Positions 51,852 to 62,039 of a stretch of 64,000 bases of DNA are shown here, piece by piece. Numbering within the stretch: the stretch's first letter is position 1; each line of letters starts with the position of its first letter. The position numbers were made by a program, and so were the translations under genes. Below the pieces are notes generated by a model. It was not told where the DNA came from and did no database searches. It saw nothing but the letters and a program-made list of their open reading frames with translations. Source of the stretch: Colletes latitarsis (Eukaryota; Arthropoda; Insecta; Hymenoptera; Colletidae); assembly GCF_051014445.1 (NCBI RefSeq), contig NC_135137.1, positions 12,029,501-12,093,500 of the forward strand. The letters run 5' to 3'.

Positions 51852-54800
51852 AGTAATGTGGTACCACACTGTAACAGTCGACTAAACCTGGTCACGATCA
51901 ATATTATAGAGGATAGCCCATGTTAGGTATAGGTTAGGTCTGGGATTTGCTCTCATCAGGCTCATACCTTCGCATATTTCTCATACTTGTTGGTCAGATC
52001 CTGGGCTCTTTCCGGTTTGGATCACGTAGCAATGTGGTACCACACTGAAACAGTCGACTAAACCTGGTTGCGATCAATATTTTAGAGGATAACGCATGTT
52101 AGGTATAGGTTAGGTCTGGGATTTGCTCTCATCAGGCTCATACTTTCGCATATTTATCAATCTTGTTGGCCAGATCCTGGGCTTCCACTGGTTTGGATCA
52201 CGAAGTAATGTGGTACCACACTGAAACAGTCGAGTAAACCTGGTCACGATCAATATTTTAGGGGATAACGCATGTTAGGTCTAGGTTAGGTCTGGGATTT
52301 GCTCTCATCAGGCTCATACTTTTGCATATTTATCAATCTTGTTGGCCAGATTGTGGGCTTTTTTTGATTTGGATCACGTAGTAATGCGGTACCACACTGA
52401 AACAGTCAATTAAAACCGGTTTCGATCAATATTTTAGAGGATAACACATGTTAGGTCTAGGTTAGGTCTGGGATTTGCACTCATCAGGCTCATACTTTCG
52501 CATATTTCTCATACTTGATGGCCAGATTCTGATCTTTTTTTTGCTTTGATCTCGTAGTAATGGGGTACCACACTGAAACAGTCTATTAAACGTGGTTTCG
52601 ATCAATATCTTCGAGGATAACGCATGATAGGTCTAGGTTAGGTCTGGGATTGGCTCTCATCAGGCTCATACTTTCGCAAATTTCTCATACTTGTTGGCCA
52701 GATCCTGGGCTTTCTCTGGTTTGGATCACGTAGTAATGTGGTACCACACTGAAACAGTCGACTAAACCTGGTCACGATCAATATTTTTGAGGATAACGCA
52801 TGTTAGGTATAGGTTAGGTCTGGGATTTGCTCTCATCAGGCTCATACTTTCGCATATTTATCAATCTTGTTGGCCAGATCCTGGGCTTCCACTGGTGTGG
52901 ATCACATAGTAATGGGCTGCCACACTGAAACAGTCAATTAAACCTAGTCTGGGTCAACATTTCAAAGGATATCGCATGTTAAGTAAGGGTTAGGTCTAGG
53001 ATCAGCCCTCAATAGGCTCATACTTTCGCATATTTCTCATACTTGAGGGCCAGTTTCTGGGGTTTTCCGGCATGGGTCGCGTGGTAATGTGGTACCACAC
53101 TGAAACTGTCGACCAAACCAGGCTACGATCAATATTTTAGAGGATAACGCACGTTAGGTATAGGCTAGGTCTGGGATTTGCTCTCATCAGGCTCATACTT
53201 TCGCATATTTATCAATCTTGTTGGCCAGATCCTGGGCTTCCTCTGGCTTGGATCACATAGTAATGTGGTACCACACTGACACAGTCAATTAAACCAGGTT
53301 TCGATCAATATTTTAGAGGATAACACATGTTAGGTCTAGGATTTGCACTGATCAGGCGCAGACTTTCGCATATTTCTCATACTTGATGGCCAGATACTGG
53401 GCTTTTTTTGGCTTGGATCACGTAGAAATGTGGTACCACACTGAAGCAGTCGACTAAACCTGGTCACGATCAATATTTTAGGGGATAATGCATGTTAGCT
53501 CTAGGGTAGGTCTGGGATTTCCTCTCATCAGGCTCATACTTTCGCATATTTCTCATACATGTGGGTCAGATCCTGGGCTTTTTCTGGTTTGGATCACGAA
53601 GTAATGTGGTACCACACTGAAACAGTCGACTAAACCTGGTTTCGATCGATATTTTAGAGGATAACGCATGTTAGGTCTAGGTTAGGTCTGGGATTCGCTC
53701 TCATCAGGCCCATACCGTCGCAAATTTCTCATACTTGTTGGCCAGATCCTGGGCCTTTTCTGGTATGGATCACGTAGTAATGTGGTGCCACACTGAAGCA
53801 GTCGCGTAAACCAGGTCTCGATCAATATGTTTGAGGATAACGCATGTTAGGTACAGGTTAGGTCTGGGTTTTGCTCTCATCAGGCTCATACTTTCGCATA
53901 TTTCTCATACTTGATGGCCAAATTCTGGGCTTTTTCTGGTTTGGATTACGTAGTAATGTGGTACCACACTGAAACAGTCAATTAAACCTGGTTTCGATCA
54001 ATATTTTAGAGGATAACACATGTTAGGTCTAGGTTAGATCTGGGATTTGCACCCATCAGGATCATACTTTCGCATATTTCTCATACTTGATGGCCAGATT
54101 CTGGGCTTTCTCCGGTATGGGTCACATAGTAATGTGGTACCACATTGACACAGTCAATTAAACCTGGTTTCGATCAATATTTTAGAGGATAACACATGTT
54201 AGGTCTAGGTTAGGTCTGGGATTTGCACTCATCAGGCTCATACTTTCGCATATTTCTCATACTTGATGGCCAGATTCTGGGCTTGTTTTAGCTTAGATCA
54301 CGTAGTAATGTGGTACCACACTGAAACAGTCGATTAAACCTGGTTTCGATCAATATTTTAGAGGATAACGCATGTTAGGTCTGGGTTAGGTCTGGGATTT
54401 GCCCTCTTCAGTCTCATACTTTCGCATTCTTGACATACTTCTTGAACAGATCCTGGGTTTTTTCTGGTTTGGATCACATAGTAATGTCGTACCACACTGA
54501 AACTGTCAACTAAACCTGGTCTCGATCAATATTTTAGGGGATAGCGCATGTTAGGTCTAGGTTAGGTCTGGGATTTGCTCTCATCAGGCTCATACTTTCG
54601 CATATTTATCAATCTTGTTGGCCAGATCCTGGGCTTCCGCTGGTTTGGATCACGTAGTAATGTGGTACCACACTGACACAGTCAATTAAACCTGGTTTCG
54701 ATCAATATTTTAGAGGATAACACATGTTAGGTCTAGGTTAGGTCTAGGATTTGTACTCACCAGGCGCATACATTCGCATATTTCTCATACTTGATGGCCA

Positions 54801-57647
54801 GATTCTGGGCTTTTTTGGGTTTGGATCACGTAGTAATGTGGTGCCACACTGAAACAGTCAATTAAACCCGGTTTCGATCAATATTTTAGAGGGTAACACA
54901 TGTTAGGTCTAGGTTAGGTCTGAGATTTGCACTGATCAGGCGCATACTTTCGCATATTTCTCATACTTGATGGCCAGATACTGGGCTTTTTTTGGCTTGG
55001 ATCACGTAGAAATGTGGTACCACACTGAAGCAGTCGACTAAACCTGGTCACGATCAATATTTTAGGCGATAACGCATGTTAGGTCTAGGTTAGGTCTGGG
55101 ATTTGGTCTCATCAGACTCATACTTTCGCAATCTTCTCATACTTGTTGAACAGATTCTGGGCATCCACTGGTTTGGATCATATAGTAATGTGGTACCACA
55201 CTGATACAGTCAATTACACCCGGTTTCGATCAATATTTTAGAGGATAACGCATGTTAGGTCTAGGTTGGGTCTGGGATTGGCCCTCATCAGGCTCATACT
55301 TTCGCATATTTCTAATACTTGTTTGCCAGATCCTGGGCTTTTTCTGGTTTGGATCACGTAGTAATGTGGTACCACACTGTAAAAGTCGACAAAACCTGGT
55401 CACGATCAATATTTTAGAGGATAGCCTATGTTAGGTATAGGTTAGGTCTGGGATTTGCTCTCATCAGGCTCATACCTTCGCATATTTCTCATACTTGTTG
55501 GTCAGATCCTGGGCTTTTTCCGGCTTGGATCACGTAGCAATGTGGTACCACACTGAAACAGTCGACTAAACCTGGTTACGATCAATATTTTAGAGGATAA
55601 CGCATGTTAGGTATACGTTAGGTCTGGGATTTGCTCTCATCAGGCTCATACTTTCGCATATTTATCAATCTTGTTGGCCAGATCCTGGGCTTCCACTGGT
55701 TTGGATCACGAAGTAATGTGGTACCACACTGGAACAGTCGAGTAAACCTGGTCACGATCAATACTTTAGGGGATAACGCATGTTAGGTCTAGGTTAGGTC
55801 TGGGATTTGCTCTCATCAGGCTCATACTTTTGCATATTTATCAATCTTGTTGGCCAGATTCTGGGCTTTTTTTGGTTTGGATCACGTAGTAATGCGGTAC
55901 CACACCCAAACAGTCAATTAAACCCGGTTTCGATCAATATTTTAGAGGATAACACATGTTAGGTCTAGGTTAGGTCTGGGATTTGCACTCATCAGGCTCA
56001 TACTTTCGCATATTTCTCATACTTGATGGCCAGATTCTGATCTTTTTTTTGCTTTGATCTCGTAGTAATGGAGTACCACACTGAAACAGTCTATTAAACC
56101 TGGTTTCGATCAATATCTTCGAGGATAACGCATGATAGGTCTAGGTTAGGTCTGGGATTGGCTCTCATCAGGCTCATACTTTCGCAAATTTCTCATACTT
56201 GTTGGCCAGATCCTGGGCTTTTTCTGGTTTGGATCACGTAGTAATGTGGTACCACACTGAAACAGTCGACTAAACCTGGTCACGATCAATATTTTAGAGG
56301 ATAACCCATGTTAGGTATAGGTTAGGTCTGGGATTTGCTCTCATCAGGCTCATACTTTCGCATATTTATCAATCTTGTTGGCCAGATCCTGGGCTTCCAC
56401 TGGTTTGGATCACGTAGTAATGCGGTACCACACTGAAACAGTCAATTAAACCCGGTTTGGATCAATATTTTAGAGTATAACACATGTTAGGTCTAGGTTA
56501 GGTCTGGGATTTGCACCCATCAGGCTCATACTTTCGCATATTTCTCATACTTGATGGCCAGATTCTTATCTTTTTTTTGCTTTGATCTCGTAGTAATGGG
56601 GTACCACACTGAAGCAGTCGACTAAACCTGGTCACGATCAATATTTTAGGCGATAACGCATGTTAGGTCTAGGTTAGGTCTGGGATTTGGTCTCATCAGA
56701 CTGATACTTTCGCATTCTTCTCATACTTGTTGAACAGATCCTGGGCATCCACTGGTTTGGATCACATAGTAATGTGGTACCACACTGACACAGTCAATTA
56801 CACCCGGTTTCGATCAATATTTTAGAGGATAACGCATGTTAGGTCTAGGTTAGGTCTGGGATTGGCCCTCATCAGGCTCATACCTTCGCATATTTCTAAT
56901 ACTTGTTTGCCAGATCCTGGGCTTTATCTGGTTTGGATCACGTAGTAATGTGGTACCACACTGTAACAGTCGACTAAACGTGGTCACGATCAATATTTTA
57001 GAGGATAACCCATGTTAGGTATAGGTTAGGTCTGGGATTTGCTCTCCTCAGGCTCATACTTTCGCATATTTCTCAATCTCGTTGGACAGATCCTGGGCTT
57101 CCACTGGTTTGGTTCACATAGTAATGTGGTACCACATTGACACTGTCAATTAAACCTGGTCACGATCAATATCTTAGGCGATAACGCATGTTAGGTCTAG
57201 GTTAGGTCTTGGATTTGGTCTCATCAGACTCATACTTTCGCATTCTTCTCATACTTGTTGAACAGATCCTGGGCTTCCACTGGTTTGGATCACGTAGTAA
57301 TGTAGTGCCACACTGAAACAGTCGACTAAACCTGGTCCCGATCAATATTTTAGGGGATAATGCATGTTAGGTCTAGGGTAGGTCTGGGATTTCCTCTCAT
57401 CAGGCTCATACTTTCGCATATTTCTCATACATGTGGGTCAGATCCTGGGCTTTTTCTGGTTTGGATCACGTAGTAATGTGGTACCACACTGAAACAGTCG
57501 ACTAAACCTGGTTACGATCAATATTATAGAGGATAACACATGTTAGGTCTAGGTTAGGTCTACGATTTGCACTCATCAGGCCCATACTTTCGCATATTTC
57601 TCAATCTTGTTGGACAGATCCTGGGCTTCCACTGGTTTGGATCACGA
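51852..57647. repeat. 33-mer HOR (5796 bp), copy 2
   Basis: Nearly identical to copy 1. The differences I saw are isolated bases, for example TATAGGCTAGG for TATAGGTTAGG near 53160, GCTTCCTCTGG for GCTTCCACTGG, CAATATGTTTGAGG for CAATATGTTAGAGG, GGGATTTGCCC for GGGAATTGCCC, and CATACTTTCG for CATAGTTTCG near 56010. Such likeness over 5.8 kb, compared with the much larger differences among monomers inside the unit, makes this the youngest large duplication in the window. Confidence 0.92.
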
Positions 57648-58050
57648 AGTAATGTGGTACCACACTGTAACAGTCGACTAAACCTGGTCACGATCAATAT
57701 TATAGAGGATAGCCCATGTTAGGTATAGGTTAGGTCTGGGATTTGCTCTCATCAGGCTCATACCTTCGCATATTTCTCATACTTGTTGGTCAGATCCTGG
57801 GCTCTTTCCGGTTTGGATCACGTAGCAATGTGGTACCACACTGAAACAGTCGACTAAACCTGGTTGCGATCAATATTTTAGAGGATAACGCATGTTAGGT
57901 ATAGGTTAGGTCTGGGATTTGCTCTCATCAGGCTCATACTTTCGCATATTTATCAATCTTGTTGGCCAGATCCTGGGCTTCCACTGGTTTGGATCACGAA
58001 GTAATGTGGTACCACACTGAAACAGTCGAGTAAACCTGGTCACGATCAAT
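57648..58050. repeat. 33-mer HOR, partial copy 3
   Basis: The first two to three monomers of the unit follow in register (GGATAGCCCATG, GGGCTCTTTCCGG, GGTTGCGATC, GGATCACGAAG). From about 58050 similarity weakens (TTTTAGAGG for TTTTAGGGG, CTCGTCAGG, GATTCTGGG for GATTGTGGG). By about 58330 the series is different. The HOR therefore ends here or passes into an older copy. Confidence 0.82.
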
Positions 58051-59409
58051 ATTTTAGAGGATAACGCATGTTAGGTCTAGGTTAGGTCTGGGATTTGCTC
58101 TCGTCAGGCTCATACTTTTGCATATTTATCAATCTTGTTGGCCAGATTCTGGGCTTTTTTTGGTTTGGATCACGTAGTGATGCGGTACCACACTGAAACA
58201 GTCAATTAAACCCGGTTTCGATCAATATTTTAGAGGATAACACATGTTAGGTCTAGGTGAGGTCTGGGATTTGCACTCATCAGGATCATACTTTCGCATA
58301 TTTCTCATACTTGATGGCCAGATTCTTATCTTTTTTTTGCTTTGATCTCGTAGTAATGGGGTACCACACTGAAGCAGTCGACTAAACCTGGTCACGATCA
58401 ATATTTTAGGCGATAACGCATGTTAGGTCTAGGTTAGGTCTGGGATTTGGTCTCATCAGACTCATACTTTCGCATTCTTCTCATACTTGTTGAACAGATC
58501 CTGGGTTTTTTCTGCTTTGGATCACTTAGTAATGTGGTACCACACTGAAACAGTCAATTAAACCTAGTCTGGTTCAACATTTCAAAGGATATCGCATGTT
58601 AAGTATGGGTTAGGTCTAGGATTAGCCCTCAATAGGCTCATACCTTCGCATATTCCTCATACTTGATGGCCAGATCCTGGGCTCTTTCCGGTTTGGATCA
58701 CGTAGCAATGTGGTACCACACTGAAACAGTCGACTAAACCTGGTTGCAATCAATATTTTAGAGGATAACGCATGTTAGGTATAGGTTAGGTCTGGGATTT
58801 GCTCTCATCAGGCTCATACTTTCGCAAATTTATCAATCTTGTTGGCCAGATCCTGGGCTTCCACTGGTTTGGATCACATAGTAATGTGGTACCACATTGA
58901 CACAGTCAATTAAACCTGGTTTCGATCAATATTTTAGGGGATAACACATGTTAGGTCTAGGTTAGGTCTGGGATTTGCACACATCAGGCTCATACTTTCG
59001 CATATTTCTCATACTTGATGGCCAGATTCTGGGCTTGTTTTAGCTTAGATCACGTAGTAATGTGGTACCACACTGAAACAGTCGATTAAACCTGGTTTCG
59101 ATCAATATTTTAGAGGATAACGCATGTTAGGTCTGGGTTAGGTCTGGGATTTGCCCTCTTCAGTCTCATACTTTCGCATTCTTCACATACTTCTTGAACA
59201 GATCCTGGGTTTTTTCTGGTTTGGATCACATAGTAATGTCGTACCACACTGAAACAGTCGACTAAACCTGGTCTCGATCAATGTTTTAGGGGATAGCGCA
59301 TGTTAGGTCTAGGTTAGGTCTGGGATTTGCTCTCATCAGGCTCATACTTTCGCATATTTCTCATACTTGATGGCCAAATTCTGGGCTTTTTCTGGTTTGG
59401 ATTACGTAG
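58051..59409. repeat. Linking monomers between the 33-mer and 15-mer HORs
   Basis: About eight monomers of mixed type, including TTCTTATCTTTTTTTTGC, GGCGATAACGC, a B unit with CATATTCCTCATAC (58651), GGTTGCAATC and the GCATTCTTCACATACTTCTTG type. The stretch 58.2-58.69 kb recurs at about 61.55-62.02 kb. The offset is 3333 bases, which is 19 monomers less the 11 bases deleted at 60832. Confidence 0.72.
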
Positions 59410-62039
59410 TAATGTGGTACCACACTGAAACAGTCAATTAAATCTGGTTTCGATCAATATTTTAGAGGATAACACATGTTAGGTCTAGGTTAGGTCTGGG
59501 ATTTGCACTCATCAGGATCCTACTTTCGCATATTTCTCATACTTGATGGCCAGATTCTGGGCTTTCTCCGGTATGGGTCACGTAGTAATGTGGTGCCACA
59601 CTGAAACAGTCAATTAAGCCTAGTCTGGTTCAGCATTTCAAAGGATAACGCGTGTTAGGTATAGGTTAGGTCTGGGATTTGCTCTCATCAGGCTCATACT
59701 TTCGCATATTTATCAATCTTGTTGGCCAGATCCTGGGCTTCCACTGGTTTGGATCAGGTAGTAATGTGGTACCACACTGAAACAGTGAATTAAGCCTGGT
59801 TTCGATCAATATTTTAGTGGATATCACATGTTAGGTCTAGGTTATGTCTGGGATTTGCACTCATCAGGATCATACTTTCGCATATTTCTCATACTTGATG
59901 GCCAGATCCTGGGCTTCCACTGGTTTGGATCACGTAGTAATGGGGTGCCACACTGAATCAGTCAATTAAACCTAGTCTGGGTCAACATTTCAAAGGATAT
60001 CGCATGTTAAGTATGGGTTAGATCTAGGATTTGCCCTCAATAGGCTCATACTTTCGCATATATCTCATACTTGATGGCCAGATTCTGGGCTTTTTTTGGC
60101 TTGGATCACGTAGTAATATGGTACCACACTGAAACAGTCGACTAAACCTGGTCTCGATCAATATTTCAGAGGATAACGCATGTTATGTCTAGGTTAGGCC
60201 TGGGATTTGCGCTCATCAGACTCATACTTTCGCATTCTTCTCATACTTGTTGAACAGATCCTGGGTTTTTTCTGCATTGGATCACTTAGTAATGTGGTAC
60301 CACACTGAAACAGTCAATTAAACCTAGTCTGGGTCAACATTTCAATGGATATCGCATGTTAAGTATGGGTTAGGTCTAGGATTAGCCCTCAATAGGCTCA
60401 TACTTTCGCATATTACTCATACTTGATGGCCAGATTCTGGGCTTTTTCCGGCATGGGTCACGTGGTAATGTGGTAGCACACTGAAACAGTTTGACTAAAC
60501 CTGGTTACGATCAATATTTTAGAGGATAACGCATGTTAGGTATAGGTTAGGTCTGGGATTTGCTCTCATCAGGCTCATACCTTCGCATATTTATCAATCT
60601 AGTTGGACAGATCCTGGGCTTCCACTGGTTTGGATCACATAGTAATGTGGTACCACATTGACACAGTCAATTAAACCTGGTTTCGATCAATATTTTAGAG
60701 GATAACACATGTTAGGTCTAGGTTAGGACTGGGATTTGCACTCACCAGGCTCATACATTCGCATATTTCTCATACTTGATAGCCAGATTCCGGGCTTTTT
60801 TTGGTTTGGATCACGTAGTAATCTGAAACAGTCAATTAAACCCGGTTTCGATCAATATTTTAGAGGATAACACATGTTAGGTCTAGGTTAGGTCTGGGAT
60901 TTGCACTCATCAGGATCATACTTTCGCATATTTCTCATACTTGATGGCCAGATTCTGGGCTTTCTCCGGTATGGGTCACGTAGTAATGTGGTACCACACT
61001 GAAACAGTCAATTAAGCCTAGTCTGGTTCAACATTTCAAAGGATAACGCATGTTATGTCTAGGTTAGGCCTGGGATTTGCCCTCATCAGACTCATACTTT
61101 CGCATTCTTCTCATACTTGTTGAACAGATCCTGGTTTTTTTCTGCATTGGATCACTTAGTAATGTGGTACCACACTGAAACAGTCAATTAAACCTAGTCT
61201 GGGACAACATTTCAATGGATATCGCATGTTAAGTATGGGTTAGGTCTAGGATTAGCCCTCAATAGGCTCATACTTTCGCATATTTCTCATACTTGATGGC
61301 CAGATTCTGGGCTTTTTCCGGCATGGGACACGTGGTAATGTGGTACCACACTGAACCAGTCAATTAAGCCTAGTCTGGTTCAACATTTCAAAGGATAACG
61401 CATGTTAGGTATAGGTTAGGTCTGGGATTTGCTCTCATCAGGCTCATACTTTCGCATATTTATCAATCTTGTTGGCCAGATCCTGGGCATCCACTGGTTT
61501 GGATCACATAGTAATGTGGTACCACACTGAAACAGTCAATTAAACCCGGTTTCGATCAATATTTTAGAGGATAACACATGTTAGGTCTAGGTTAGGTCTG
61601 GGATTTGCACTCATCAGGCTCATACTTTCGCATATTTCTCATACTTGATGGCCAGATTCTTATCTTTTTTTTGCTTTGATCTCGTAGTAATGGGGTACCA
61701 CACTGAAGCAGTCGACTAAACCTGGTCACGATCAATATTTTAGGCGATAACGCATGTTAGGTCTAGGTTAGGTCTGGGATTTGGTCTCATCAGACTCATA
61801 CTTTCGCATTCTTCTCAAACTTGTTGAACAGATCCTGGGTTTTTTCTGCTTTGGATCACTTAGTAATGTGGTACCACACTGAAACAGTCAATTCAACCTA
61901 GTCTGGTTCAACATTTCAAAGGATATCGCATGTTAAGTATGGGTTAGGTCTAGGATTAGCCCTCAATAGGCTCATACCTTCGCATATTCCTCATACTTGA
62001 TGGCCAGATCCTGGGCTCTTTCCGGTATGGGTCACGTAG
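59410..62039. repeat. 15-mer HOR (~2640 bp), copy 1
   Basis: Markers return 2630 bases later up to about 60480 (AAATCTGGTTTCG at 59441 and 62071, TTTCAATGGAT at 60341 and 62971). They return 2629 bases later between a one-base insertion at about 60490 (CAGTTTGACTA) and 60832, and 2640 bases later afterwards (TTTCAATGGAT at 61211 and 63851). The jump is the 11-bp loss at 60832 in this copy, so the undamaged unit is 2640 bp, fifteen monomers. A patch at about 59905-60115 does not match copy 2. Confidence 0.84.
60829..60836. other. Precise loss of the palindrome centre (11-bp deletion)
   Basis: The monomer reads GTAGTAATCTGAAACAG, where its sibling at about 63445 reads GTAGTAATGTGGTACCACACTG. 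The missing 11 bases are GTGGTACCACA, almost the whole 12-bp palindrome. This is the only clean palindrome deletion I noticed in the window, and the comparison with the second 15-mer copy shows it arose after that duplication or was repaired in one copy. Confidence 0.9.

Noticed and set aside
49456..55434. A 60-codon open frame present identically at 49456 and 55252
   Set aside because: The two lie 5796 bases apart, the 33-mer HOR period. Identity reflects the recent duplication, and similar monomers elsewhere have stops in this frame.
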